A stretch of 42,284 nt of DNA from Lachnospiraceae bacterium (GTDB lineage: Bacteria > Bacillota > Clostridia > Lachnospirales > Lachnospiraceae). Below are positions 23,967 through 32,200 of the stretch, piece by piece. The number at the start of each line of letters is the position of its first letter. Within the stretch, counting starts at the first letter, position 1. The stretch covers positions 1 through 42,284 of the forward strand of contig JAIECJ010000011.1 in the NCBI GenBank assembly GCA_029068555.1. The letters run 5' to 3'. The notes under the pieces are model-generated. The model was given only the letters and a program-made list of their open reading frames with translations, searched no databases and was not told the DNA's origin. The position numbers and the translations under genes are program-made.

Positions 23967-24515
23967 TTATTGACTCATATTTGCTATCAATTTTTCTGCA
24001 ACTTCAAGAAAAGCTGATAACTCCCTTTCTCCGATACCTTCTGTCAGGTTCTTCTCCATATTATCAATCATGGACTTTGTCCTCTCGGCAGTTTCCATTC
24101 CCTGCTGCGTAAGAACAATCCTTTTCAGTCTGGCATCACCAGCTACTGCTTCCCGTCTGATATATCCTTTCTTCTCCATAAGCTGTAGTATCGTTGTCAC
24201 AGTAGAACGCCGGATATTAAATTCCGACTCAATTGTTTTTTGATATATCTCCCGATCCTGATTGTGATGCAGGTAGCCCATAATCCAGCCATGCATCAGT
24301 GTCACTTCATCAAGTCCAGCCTTCGTCCCACTATTTAGGAACATCTTTCTGAATGCACTGTTCAATTCCTTTATGATATGTCCCACTTTCCTGCCATCAG
24401 ACCCATCATAATTATGTTTTTTATAGTTCTCCGTATCACCCTCACCACCCTTCCATAGTATATCATTTGACAAAACATTAGTTTGTTTGACTTTGAACTG
24501 TTCGTGTGCTAACAT
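23967..24515 (-). CDS. MarR-family transcriptional regulator
   Basis: Winged-helix regulator; the core is IIKELNSAFRKMF, VTLMHGWIMGYLHHN, the recognition region YQKTIESEFNIRRSTVTTIL and the wing GYIRREAVAGDARLKRIVLT. It heads the operon of the two ABC exporter subunits, a standard MarR-ABC-ABC layout, so it probably represses drug or peptide export genes. The longest frame starts at ATG 24515 (182 aa), but this ATG overlaps the -10 box of a strong promoter, so translation probably starts further in, for example at TTG 24473 or GTG 24386. The first 40 residues are poor in conserved features, which supports a shorter protein near 140 aa. Confidence 0.85.
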   Translation of the reverse strand: MLAHEQFKVKQTNVLSNDILWKGGEGDTENYKKHNYDGSDGRKVGHIIKELNSAFRKMFLNSGTKAGLDEVTLMHGWIMGYLHHNQDREIYQKTIESEFNIRRSTVTTILQLMEKKGYIRREAVAGDARLKRIVLTQQGMETAERTKSMIDNMEKNLTEGIGERELSAFLEVAEKLIANMSQ

Positions 24516-24542
24516 TCTATTCTATACAAAAAAAATAGTCAA
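24514..24542 (-). promoter_or_regulatory. Promoter of the MarR-ABC exporter operon
   Basis: On the minus strand TTGACT (24537-24542), a 17-bp spacer and TAGAAT (24514-24519). A partial dyad (ACAAA/TTTGT, 24470-24486) about 20-40 bases downstream of the predicted start could be a MarR operator. Confidence 0.65.
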
Positions 24543-24609
24543 CACATTTTTTGTTTTTTCACAAATTTTACACATTTTTTATTTCTCTCCTGCGTCCGTA
24601 TACAGTCAT

Positions 24610-24652
24610 GCAGGGCAGATAAATGATATTTTTTATCATTTATCTGCCCTGC
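24610..24652. terminator. 19-bp perfect hairpin overlapping the ABC-F stop codon
   Basis: GCAGGGCAGATAAATGATA (24610-24628) is perfectly inverted at 24634-24652 with a five-base loop. The minus-strand arm encodes the last residues and stop codon of the ABC-F gene. There is no T-tract on the minus side, so it may terminate weakly or protect the mRNA 3' end. Confidence 0.65.
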
Positions 24653-26487
24653 GCTGCAATTTTTTCCGCCAATTCCTGCAAATACATCCAACGTTCCATT
24701 TTTTCCTCGAGTAGAAGCTCTGTCTCCTCTTTTTCTTTTGCAAGTTCATTCAGTTTAACAAAATCTCTTGCATTTTCTGCCATATCGCTTTCAAGTTTTT
24801 TTATCTTTTCTTCGAGCCCTGCAATTTCTGCATCTATCGTGTCGTACTCCCTCTGCTCTTTGTATGAGAACTTCAGTTTTTCCTGACGGCTCTTTATCTT
24901 TTTCAGGGTTGTGCCATCCGCAGCTTCCTTAACCTGAACCTTGGTTTTCGTTTCCGCCTCTATTCCGCCAGCGCCCTCTTCCTCCTGTACTTTTGCCTGA
25001 TAGTCCGTATATCCGCCTTCGTACTGCCTGATCGTTCTGTCCTGAAAGACAAAGATACGTCGTACAACCCTGTCAAGAAAATACCGGTCATGGGAAACCA
25101 CAATCACAATCCCGTCAAAGCGGTCAAGGTAATCCTCCAGAATAGTAAGCGTCTGTATATCCAAATCATTTGTTGGCTCATCAAGAATGAGCACATTGGG
25201 CGCTTCCATAAGAACGCGCAGAAGGTTCAGCCTGCGCCTTTCCCCGCCTGAAAGCTTTCCTAACTGTCCATACTGCTTTTCAGGCGGAAACAAAAAACGG
25301 TCAAGCATAACAGATGCCGAAACGGAACCGTCCACAGTCTGCACATACTCCGCAGTATTCCTGATATAATCAATGACACGCATGTCAGGTTTCATATACG
25401 CAAGTCCCGCACCTTCGTCATTTCTAATTTCCTGCGCATAATAACCTATCCTAATTGTCTGTCCTGTCACCATCTCGCCTGAATCAGGCTGCTCCATACC
25501 ACATATGATTTTCATAAGCGTCGATTTTCCGCATCCATTTTCACCGATAAATCCAATTCTGTCATTTTTCAAAAATAAATAGCTAAAATCATCAATCAGA
25601 TTTTTTCCGTCATATCCCTTTCTTATATTTTTGAGCTCCACTGTACGCTTTCCCATACGGGCTGACACTGAGCTTAATTCAAGCTGCGCATCCCGCTGTG
25701 GTCCGCTCTGTGCAGCCAGAGCCTCATAGCGCTGTATATGTGCCTTTTGCTTTGTGCTTCTCGCGCGTGCTCCACGCCTCATCCACTCTAATTCCACGCG
25801 CAGGATACTCTGCCGCTTGCGCTCTGTTGCAAGCTCCATATCCTCGCGCTGTGTCTTCAGCTCCAAAAAACCCGAATAATTTGTCTGGTAGCTGTATATT
25901 TTTCCTTTGTCTATCTCGACAATCCTGTTAGACACACTGTCAAGAAAATACCGGTCATGTGTAACCATGACGAGTGCTCCCCGGTAATTTTTCAGATAGT
26001 CCTCAAGCCAGTCTGCCATGGCAGAATCCAGATGATTTGTCGGTTCATCGAGCACCAGTATATCCGCTATCGACAATAATGTATTGGCTAGTGCTATTCT
26101 CTTGCGTTGTCCGCCCGACATTGTAGCCACTTTCTGCCCATATTCACGGATGCCAAGTTTTTGCAGTATCATCTTTGCATCGCTCTCCAGTGACCATTCA
26201 TTGTCATGTGTGCGGTTTCCTTCCATGACTGCCTCAAGCGCGGAGATACCTTCCTGAAAAACGGGATTCTGAGAAAGATATCGGATTACCACATGGTTTG
26301 CCCTTGTGATTGTCCCCGCATCGGGTTCCTCAGCACCAATCAGCATTTTCAGCAAAGTAGTCTTTCCTACGCCGTTGATACCTATAATTCCCACTTTTTC
26401 CTGCTCATCCACTGTAAAAGATGCATTGTCAAAAAGTGGCGTATCTGTGTAGTATTTTGTAATGTTTTCAATGTTTATCAGGTTCAC
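24640..26487 (-). CDS. ABC-F family ATPase (Uup/YdiF-like)
   Basis: A 615-aa soluble protein with two ABC ATPase domains and no membrane segments: Walker A GINGVGKTT and GENGCGKST, signatures MSGGQRKR and LSGGERRR, Walker B LVLDEPTNHLD and LILDEPTNDLD. An inter-domain ABC-F linker (about residues 230-290, rich in Arg/Lys) and a C-terminal coiled coil (about 525-615) follow. ABC-F proteins act on ribosomes, rescuing stalled complexes or shielding them from antibiotics. The C-terminal coil favours a Uup/YdiF-like housekeeping role over a resistance type. The frame opens with TTG at 26493; the GTG at 26487, eight bases after AAAGGA, is preferred. The stop lies in a perfect hairpin. Confidence 0.92.
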   Translation of the reverse strand: MNLINIENITKYYTDTPLFDNASFTVDEQEKVGIIGINGVGKTTLLKMLIGAEEPDAGTITRANHVVIRYLSQNPVFQEGISALEAVMEGNRTHDNEWSLESDAKMILQKLGIREYGQKVATMSGGQRKRIALANTLLSIADILVLDEPTNHLDSAMADWLEDYLKNYRGALVMVTHDRYFLDSVSNRIVEIDKGKIYSYQTNYSGFLELKTQREDMELATERKRQSILRVELEWMRRGARARSTKQKAHIQRYEALAAQSGPQRDAQLELSSVSARMGKRTVELKNIRKGYDGKNLIDDFSYLFLKNDRIGFIGENGCGKSTLMKIICGMEQPDSGEMVTGQTIRIGYYAQEIRNDEGAGLAYMKPDMRVIDYIRNTAEYVQTVDGSVSASVMLDRFLFPPEKQYGQLGKLSGGERRRLNLLRVLMEAPNVLILDEPTNDLDIQTLTILEDYLDRFDGIVIVVSHDRYFLDRVVRRIFVFQDRTIRQYEGGYTDYQAKVQEEEGAGGIEAETKTKVQVKEAADGTTLKKIKSRQEKLKFSYKEQREYDTIDAEIAGLEEKIKKLESDMAENARDFVKLNELAKEKEETELLLEEKMERWMYLQELAEKIAAQGR

Positions 26488-26512
26488 TTGCAATGTCCTT
26501 TCACAATCTGTT

Positions 26513-27016
26513 TTAAAACTTTCTTAGCGCAATCGAATCGTCATCTGGCGTATTCACTACCGACTTAACCACCACATCATAGCCAAAATCACTGTTCACC
26601 TGCACGTGGACTATGTCACCGCACTTATGCCCAATTAGTGATTTTCCTATCGGCGATTCAATGCTGATAAGTCCCTGCAGCGGATTGTTTCGCACCGTCG
26701 TTACCAGACGATATGTCTCAACCGTTCCGTCTTCCACAAACTCCACTTCGACTGTCTTGTTCAGACCGATTTCATCCTCTTCTGTGTCATCCTCTATGAT
26801 TTGCGCAGTCTTTATCATTCGCTCAAGATACCGGATACGGCTTTCATTCTGATTCTTGTATTTTTTTGCCGCATAATACTCAAAATTTTCGCTCAGGTCA
26901 CCCTGCGCCCTTGCCTCTTTCACTGCCTCCAAAGCTTCCTTGCGTATGACGAGTTTTCTATGCTCAATCTCCTCCTCCATCTTCTTGATATCATTTCTTG
27001 TCAGTTTGTCATTCAT
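26513..27016 (-). CDS. greA: Transcription elongation factor GreA family
   Basis: A 167-aa GreA-type factor that stimulates transcript cleavage by backtracked RNA polymerase. The N-terminal coiled coil has the acidic loop signature KEARAQGDLSENFEYYAAK (Asp-Leu-Ser-Glu-Asn), followed by the FKBP-like C-terminal domain (ISIESPIGKSLIGHKCGDIV). The open frame extends 20 codons further upstream, but GGAGG lies six bases before the ATG at 27016, giving MNDKLTRNDI. It precedes the ABC-F gene by about 25 bp and is likely co-transcribed with it. The C-terminal tail is a little longer than in E. coli GreA. Confidence 0.92.
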   Translation of the reverse strand: MNDKLTRNDIKKMEEEIEHRKLVIRKEALEAVKEARAQGDLSENFEYYAAKKYKNQNESRIRYLERMIKTAQIIEDDTEEDEIGLNKTVEVEFVEDGTVETYRLVTTVRNNPLQGLISIESPIGKSLIGHKCGDIVHVQVNSDFGYDVVVKSVVNTPDDDSIALRKF

Positions 27017-27054
27017 GTAAATCCTCCCTATGGCCAATGATCTGTACAAAAGAG

Positions 27055-27083
27055 TTAGGGCGTGTATTCCATACACGCCCTAA
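27055..27083 (-). terminator. Hairpin after the formate/nitrite-type channel gene
   Basis: TTAGGGCGTGTAT (27055-27067) pairs perfectly with ATACACGCCCTAA (27071-27083) around TCC. On the minus strand it is followed by CTCTTTTG, a weak T-tract. It separates the channel gene from greA. Confidence 0.75.
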
Positions 27084-27096
27084 TACCGTTATACTA

Positions 27097-27948
27097 CTAT
27101 TTCGTTTTGTTGACGATTTTACTTCTGTGGATTGCATACAACGGTAATGCGATAAATACCATACCGCCAAGCATATTTCCTATCGTAACTGGTATCAGGT
27201 TTGATACAAAACCACCTATATTCAGATTTGCCGCGATTTGATTGGCAGTAATACCATACAATTCCTCCGCTTTTGCTGCATAATTGCCATTCATGCCTGC
27301 AAAAATTCCAGCGGGAATATAAAACATATTGGCTACACAATGTTCCCATCCGCCAATAACAAATGCACAAATCGGAAAGAAAATAGCCCATACCTTACCC
27401 GCAATGTCCTTTGCCGCAGTAGCCATAAGTACTGCCATGCACACAAGAATATTACAAAGAATTCCTGAACATACTGCCTTAAATGGCGTTATTGTCGTTT
27501 TACCATAAGCCACTTTAATTGTAAATGCACCAAGCGCTCCATCTGTGTAATCCAGTAGTCCACTGAAATATACAAGTGCCGCAATAATAACTGCCCCAGC
27601 CATATTACTGAAAAAAACAATAAGAAGTGTTTTAATCATGGCAAGTACACTAAACTTCCTGTCAACCACGCCTGCTATCATCAGACAGTCGCCTGTAAAA
27701 AGCTCTCCACCTACAAAGACAATCATCATCAGACCTACTGGGAATATGCATCCTGCGAGCGTCTTGGAAAGTCCCTGATTTGCAATATTATGTACTGCTG
27801 CATTGCTTGATGCACCGCCAAACGCTATAAATGCACCTGCCATCATGCCGAGCAGTATGCACTTTAGCAAAGGAAGCTTTGCCTTGCCTTCTCCTGCCCT
27901 CATATTTGCGTCCAGCACTTGTGCCGGTGTGTTAAATGCATTATCCAT
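27097..27948 (-). CDS. Formate/nitrite transporter (FNT) family channel
   Basis: A 283-aa inner-membrane protein with six predicted helices and FNT hallmarks: GGELFTGDCLMI in the second repeat region and GGWEHCVANMFYIPAG, which has the conserved central His of the pore. The C-terminal repeat has NLIPVTIGNMLGG. Members (FocA, NirC, HSC) move formate, nitrite or hydrosulfide as pentamers. The ATG at 27948 with AAAGGAG nine bases upstream is chosen over the first ATG at 27978. It is a single gene divergent from the lacI-type regulator. No pyruvate-formate lyase or nitrite reductase gene is near, so the anion is not fixed; formate is likely in a fermenter (inference). Confidence 0.9.
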   Translation of the reverse strand: MDNAFNTPAQVLDANMRAGEGKAKLPLLKCILLGMMAGAFIAFGGASSNAAVHNIANQGLSKTLAGCIFPVGLMMIVFVGGELFTGDCLMIAGVVDRKFSVLAMIKTLLIVFFSNMAGAVIIAALVYFSGLLDYTDGALGAFTIKVAYGKTTITPFKAVCSGILCNILVCMAVLMATAAKDIAGKVWAIFFPICAFVIGGWEHCVANMFYIPAGIFAGMNGNYAAKAEELYGITANQIAANLNIGGFVSNLIPVTIGNMLGGMVFIALPLYAIHRSKIVNKTK

Positions 27949-28015
27949 TTTTATGTACTCCTTTTCATTCTTTTGCATCCGCTGTTATGTTTTTCTCGCT
28001 TTTCTTACATGTACG

Positions 28016-28044
28016 ATTATACCGCATAAAACATATTTTGCAAA
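28016..28044 (-). promoter_or_regulatory. Promoter of the FNT channel gene
   Basis: On the minus strand TTTGCA (28039-28044), 17 bp, TATAAT (28016-28021). Around the -35 lies an imperfect inverted pair TTTGCAA ... TTGCAAA that could bind a regulator. Confidence 0.65.
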
Positions 28045-28130
28045 TAGCTTTATTGGTAATTGCAAATGTTTTTGTAACATTTTTATCATAATTCACCCAT
28101 ATTTTTAGTAGATGTTTTTAATCTAATTGG

Positions 28131-28159
28131 TTGAAAACGTTTTCATTATCATGTAAACT
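28131..28159 (+). promoter_or_regulatory. Promoter and LacI-type operator of the regulator gene
   Basis: TTGAAA (28131-28136), 17 bp, TAAACT (28154-28159). The -35 overlaps a perfect 14-bp palindrome TGAAAACGTTTTCA (28132-28145) with the central CG typical of LacI/CcpA-family operators, pointing to autorepression. Confidence 0.78.
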
Positions 28160-28200
28160 TATTTTTATAGAACGAATTTGTGCGAAAGAGAGTTACTATT

Positions 28201-29253
28201 ATGATAACAATTAAGGACATCGCAAACCGACTGGGTATCGCTCCCAGTACGGTTTCTAAGGGACTAAACGACGCCAACGATATCAGTCCTGAACTAAAAA
28301 AACTGGTTCTTGACACTGCAATTGAAATGGGGTATGTCACCAAGAGGATGAAAAAGGAGACACGAAAACGCCTGTGTATTTTTGTCGAAAATATGCAGTA
28401 TGAACTGCCTGGAGATTTCGGATTTGATATTATACTGGGATTTAAACAGGCAGCAGTGCGTGACAACTGGGAGGTTACGATTATGCCCATGACACCACTA
28501 TTGCAGCTGCACGACCCATATGACAGGTACATGGTCAGAAATAATTTCCACGGTGGATTCCTGATAGGATTTGCACTGAAAGATCCATGGATGACACAGC
28601 TTGAATCCACCACTATCCCAACCGTTCTTTTTGACAATTACATCAGAAAAAATCCAAATGTTGCCTACGTAGGAACAGACAGCTTTGAGGGCATTGACTT
28701 GGCAATTGACCATTTAACCAAATTAGGCCACACAAAAATTGCACTTTTAAATGGATCTCCTGACTCAATGGTCACAGTCAACAGATATGACGCCTATGTC
28801 AACAGTATGCAGAGCCATGAACTTGAAATCGACGAAAATCTGGTCGCCTATGGTTATTATGTTGAAGACAGCGCAAAATACCATCTGCCCGCTCTTATCA
28901 AAAATGGCGCTACTGCCATATTATGCGGCAATGACCTGCTTGCGGTCGGCGTTATCAGGGAATGTGAAAAACTCAATATCAGAATTCCACAGGAGTTGAG
29001 TGTCGTGGGCTTTGATAACCTACCTATTGCTGAGGAAATATCGCCCTCCCTCACCACAATAAACCAGAACAGAATAGACCTTGGACGCAATTCTTATGCG
29101 TCACTTTACTGGTTAATCGCAAAAGTTCCTATATCTAGGTCATTATTAAGGCCAAGTCTTGTTGTGCGCAGCTCCACAGGCACTCTTATGACGAATCAGG
29201 CAGAAACGATTTCTTCCCCTACGCGCGCGCCAGGCACCCGTCAGCTTTGTTGA
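28201..29253 (+). CDS. LacI-family transcriptional regulator
   Basis: A 350-aa regulator with an N-terminal LacI helix-turn-helix (MITIKDIANRLGIAPSTVSK) and a periplasmic-binding-protein-like sensor domain (KRLCIFVENMQ, TVLFDNY, AILCGNDLLAVGVI, SVVGFDNLPIAEEISPSLTT). The frame extends to a GTG at 28180, but the family start METIxDIA corresponds to ATG 28201, with AAAGAGAG upstream. The operator over its promoter suggests autoregulation. The sugar ligand and targets are not evident; neighbours are the divergent FNT gene and a convergent lysA-like gene. The last 15 or so residues (from about ISSPTRAPGTRQLC) are encoded by a repeat unit that recurs elsewhere in the window, so the original C-terminus seems to have been replaced. 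Confidence 0.9.
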   Translation: MITIKDIANRLGIAPSTVSKGLNDANDISPELKKLVLDTAIEMGYVTKRMKKETRKRLCIFVENMQYELPGDFGFDIILGFKQAAVRDNWEVTIMPMTPLLQLHDPYDRYMVRNNFHGGFLIGFALKDPWMTQLESTTIPTVLFDNYIRKNPNVAYVGTDSFEGIDLAIDHLTKLGHTKIALLNGSPDSMVTVNRYDAYVNSMQSHELEIDENLVAYGYYVEDSAKYHLPALIKNGATAILCGNDLLAVGVIRECEKLNIRIPQELSVVGFDNLPIAEEISPSLTTINQNRIDLGRNSYASLYWLIAKVPISRSLLRPSLVVRSSTGTLMTNQAETISSPTRAPGTRQLC

Positions 29254-29352
29254 CAATCTTTCGCCGGATGCCGTATACAATCGAGTAGGGAAAAGTTTTC
29301 CCTACTCACCGCGCCCCCATGCGCCGCTTCTGCAGCATACTTCCTTTGCATG
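29209..29352. repeat. Two hairpin repeat units after (and within) the lacI-type gene
   Basis: A first unit (29209-29279) aligns with 16194-16267, sharing CTACxCxCGCG, CCGTCAG, TTxACA, TTTC and GGATGCC(A/G)TATACA. A second, more degenerate unit follows (29297-29352). Between them lies a palindrome GAGTAGGGAAAA/TTTTCCCTACTC (29283-29307). Stem bases vary in a paired way: CATCC/GGATG in copy 1 and CATGC/GCATG in the second unit here. Confidence 0.6.
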
Positions 29353-29363
29353 GGGCTGCGCAT

Positions 29364-29393
29364 AAAAAACGGGCAAACTTTCTTACCCGTTCC
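29364..29393 (-). terminator. Terminator of the lysA-like gene
   Basis: AACGGG pairs with CCCGTT (29386-29391 and 29368-29373) and on the minus strand runs into TTTTTA, just past the decarboxylase stop codon. Confidence 0.7.
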
Positions 29394-29400
29394 ATATACT

Positions 29401-30672
29401 CTAAAATCGAAATTTGTTGTAAATGTCAAAGCAGTCGAATGTGGCAAAATAATCTTTTGGCGTCTCGGCACGCCTGATTAACTGCACACTTCCGTCCTCC
29501 TTTAATAAAAGCTCTGCTGATTTGAGCTTTCCGTTATAGTTATACCCCATTGCAAAACCATGCGCACCTGTATCATGAATGACGAGATAATCACCCATAT
29601 CAATCCGGGGCAGCATTCTGTCCACAGCAAATTTATCATTGTTCTCACATAAAGAACCTGTTATATCATATTTGCGTTCACAAGGCTCATTCTCCTTCCC
29701 CAGTACTGTAATATGATGATATGCCCCATACATGGCAGGTCTCATAAGATTTACCGCACAGGCATCCACACCAATATATTCTTTATGTGTATGTTTTTCA
29801 TGAATCGCTTTTACTACAAGATGACCGTACGGAGCCATCATAAAACGTCCAAGCTCTGTATAAATCGCTACATCTCCCATACCCGCTGGAACAAGCACTT
29901 CCTCATAAACCCTTCTCACACCTTCGCCAATCACCTTAATGTCGTTCGGCTCCTGATCTGGTCTGTACGGAACGCCGATACCCCCAGACAGATTGATAAA
30001 CTTTATATCCGCACCTGTGTCATTTCTTAATTTTACAGCCACTTCAAACAAAGTCTTTGCAAGTGTTGGATAATACTCATTTGTAACTGTGTTGCTTGCC
30101 AAAAACGCATGGATTCCAAAGTTCTTTACTCCCTTTTCTTTCAGAATCTTAAAGCCCTCAAACAGCTGCTCCGTTGTAAAACCGTACTTTGCATCTCCTG
30201 GGTTGTCCATAATGTCTGTTGTGATCTTAAAAAGTCCGCCCGGGTTATAGCGGCAGGAAATGGTTTCCGGCAGTTTACCGATAATTTCCTCCAGAAATTC
30301 AATGTGCGTAATATCATCCAGATTGATTGTCGCACCTATCTTTGCAGCATATTCGAATTCTTCCGCCGGCGTATCATTGGAGGAAAACATGATATCCTCA
30401 CCCTTTACCCCCATTGCATTACTCAGCATAAGTTCAGTCATGGAAGAACAGTCACAGCCACAGCCATACTCCCGAAGAATGTCAATTAAAAATGGATTAG
30501 GGGTTGCTTTTACTGCAAAATACTCCTTAAACCCCTTGTTCCAGGAAAAGGCTTCTTTCAGTGCCTGCGCATTCGCCCGGATTCCCTTTTCATCATAAAT
30601 GTGGAACGGCGTCGGATATGTCTTGACGATTTCCTCAATCTGCTCTTTTGTTACAAATGCCTCTTTATTCAT
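29401..30672 (-). CDS. lysA: PLP-dependent decarboxylase, LysA/diaminopimelate decarboxylase-like
   Basis: A 423-aa fold-type III PLP enzyme. Lys 55 in the EYFAVKATPNP block is the PLP Schiff-base lysine; GGIGVPYRPDQEPND is the glycine-rich phosphate loop, and the C-terminal catalytic Cys lies in GSLCENNDKFA. Diaminopimelate decarboxylases form L-lysine from meso-DAP. Two family motifs deviate: the usual HIGSQ is HAFLASN and the usual CESGD is CENND, so another substrate is possible. It follows the TrmB regulator by 38 bp and is probably co-transcribed with it. The strongest GGAG site is 14 bases upstream, which is long. The enzyme class is firm, the substrate tentative. Confidence 0.82.
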   Translation of the reverse strand: MNKEAFVTKEQIEEIVKTYPTPFHIYDEKGIRANAQALKEAFSWNKGFKEYFAVKATPNPFLIDILREYGCGCDCSSMTELMLSNAMGVKGEDIMFSSNDTPAEEFEYAAKIGATINLDDITHIEFLEEIIGKLPETISCRYNPGGLFKITTDIMDNPGDAKYGFTTEQLFEGFKILKEKGVKNFGIHAFLASNTVTNEYYPTLAKTLFEVAVKLRNDTGADIKFINLSGGIGVPYRPDQEPNDIKVIGEGVRRVYEEVLVPAGMGDVAIYTELGRFMMAPYGHLVVKAIHEKHTHKEYIGVDACAVNLMRPAMYGAYHHITVLGKENEPCERKYDITGSLCENNDKFAVDRMLPRIDMGDYLVIHDTGAHGFAMGYNYNGKLKSAELLLKEDGSVQLIRRAETPKDYFATFDCFDIYNKFRF

Positions 30673-30710
30673 TTTTCGTATTCATGCTCCTTTCACTGTC
30701 TGCAAATTTG

Positions 30711-31430
30711 TTATTCCCTATTTGTTCGTTCAATCAGCTTTATTTCGTTTCGCAGTGAATCCTTAAATACATTCACAAAATTTTTCTGACCACAATACAG
30801 GCAGCTGTCTGCCACATCACCTGTCAGCTCACCGGTAAGTACATAACTGGAGTCTACAATCAGTCTCAACTGCCTGTCTTTTTTCTCAGTCAGATATATA
30901 GTGCATCCCTGTATTTCGTCAACAGGAAGCTCACTAATAAGAAGTACCACTTTTTTCCCTTCTGATATCAGCTTCTCCAGATTCATTCTGAACCGCTCAA
31001 GATATTCAACGGGAATGGATAAGTACACCCTGTATTCTACATGTTCAAGCATATTATATATTTTATCCATTATATGGCGGTGGCCGCTAATTGTGATATA
31101 GCCTTCCGAATTATTCCCTATCTGTGGAGCCTGTGACACAAGCTCCTGTTTCAGTCTGGTAAGCTGACGAATCCTGTTCTCACAAAAATCAGCTGCCGAA
31201 ACCGCTGTGTATTTATTTGGCTCTCCCTCCAATAAGTATGCAGCACCTTCCTCCACTAAACCAGCAAGTGCTCCATACACGTTAGAGCGCGATATTCCGG
31301 TAAGCTTTGACACTTCATAACCTGACAATTCCTTATTTCTCAACAAACAAAGGTATATGACTGCCTCCTGTCTTGTTAACCCGAATTGTACCAGCTTTTC
31401 TGTCAAAGCCCCCAATGCAGCATTATCCAT
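30711..31430 (-). CDS. TrmB-family transcriptional regulator
   Basis: A 239-aa protein with an N-terminal TrmB winged helix (residues about 8-75: LVQFGLTRQEAVIYLCLLRN, LSGYEVSKLTGISRSNVYGA) and a C-terminal PLD-like/TrmB effector half (VYLSIPVEYLERFRMNLEKL, VVLLISELP). TrmB proteins usually sense sugars, mostly in archaea but also in Clostridia. It is the first gene before the LysA-like decarboxylase. A CxxC pair (SCLYCGQ) near the C-terminus could bind metal. Its promoter is a near-perfect SigA site. The ligand is unknown. Confidence 0.88.
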   Translation of the reverse strand: MDNAALGALTEKLVQFGLTRQEAVIYLCLLRNKELSGYEVSKLTGISRSNVYGALAGLVEEGAAYLLEGEPNKYTAVSAADFCENRIRQLTRLKQELVSQAPQIGNNSEGYITISGHRHIMDKIYNMLEHVEYRVYLSIPVEYLERFRMNLEKLISEGKKVVLLISELPVDEIQGCTIYLTEKKDRQLRLIVDSSYVLTGELTGDVADSCLYCGQKNFVNVFKDSLRNEIKLIERTNRE

Positions 31431-31489
31431 TTTTTCACCACCAGTAGTAGTTTTTATTCGTGATTTTATTAGTAGTATTCTTCGGAAAC

Positions 31490-31518
31490 ACTATACTATG
31501 GATTATCGGAAATGTCAA
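31490..31518 (-). promoter_or_regulatory. Promoter of the TrmB/lysA-like operon
   Basis: On the minus strand TTGACA (31513-31518), 17 bp, TATAGT (31490-31495), about 60 bp before the TrmB start codon. Confidence 0.8.
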
Positions 31519-31541
31519 CCCTCTCTCAATTAAAACCAATA

Positions 31542-32153
31542 TTAAACTTTTATTTTCACTCCGCCACATGCGCGGACTATAAGCGATGCTGTGAGTACAA
31601 GAGACAGACCTGCGCACATTCTGTACCTTATCCTCTCCGGATAAATTTCACGGATTATATACTCGTCACAAATCTTTTCCTCCGCCTCGCCTGCACTTCC
31701 GAACGTAACCGATTTATCCCAAAAGGCATAATTCCGGTCATATTTTGTTCTCTCTGCTTTTCCGACAAAGAACGCACCGCTCCCTACTCCCTGGTCATAT
31801 GATTTCAGTATGTCCTGGATCGCCCCATCGTCGATTAATAACTCAACATATTTCCCATCAGCTGCCGGAATCGTATAAACCTCATAAAATGTAAACCCAT
31901 ATGCCCTTGACGCGCTTACCCCGTTAAACGCAGTTCCTCCAATTGTTTCTATATCCCTGCCCGCATATTGTGTTATTTCGCCCTTTACATATTTTCCAAG
32001 CCGCAAATCTTCCGTGTCAAGCCTTGATATACTTAATGCTGCACGAAGTTTTATCCATGAAAATACACCGCACAGCAAAAGAAACATTCCCAATCCCAAC
32101 AGAATAAATGCCACAACATGCCATTTTGATAATTCTATCACTCTTTTTTTCAT
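31542..32153 (-). CDS. Hypothetical membrane protein, 203 aa
   Basis: Not recognised with certainty. An N-terminal membrane helix (residues about 11-35, WHVVAFILLGLGMFLLLCGV) is followed by an about 140-residue soluble domain (with LGKYVKGEITQY, YEVYTIPAADGKYVELLIDD) and a short C-terminal hydrophobic stretch (about 180-195, MCAGLSLVLTASLIVRAC). The topology suggests a domain held outside the membrane between two helices. It resembles small uncharacterised membrane proteins of Lachnospiraceae. It follows the HAD gene by 47 bp on the same strand and is probably co-transcribed. Confidence 0.75.
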   Translation of the reverse strand: MKKRVIELSKWHVVAFILLGLGMFLLLCGVFSWIKLRAALSISRLDTEDLRLGKYVKGEITQYAGRDIETIGGTAFNGVSASRAYGFTFYEVYTIPAADGKYVELLIDDGAIQDILKSYDQGVGSGAFFVGKAERTKYDRNYAFWDKSVTFGSAGEAEEKICDEYIIREIYPERIRYRMCAGLSLVLTASLIVRACGGVKIKV

Positions 32154-32200
32154 TTGACCTTCCTACACTCTCTCATTTCAATTGAATCTGTCCTCTTTAA

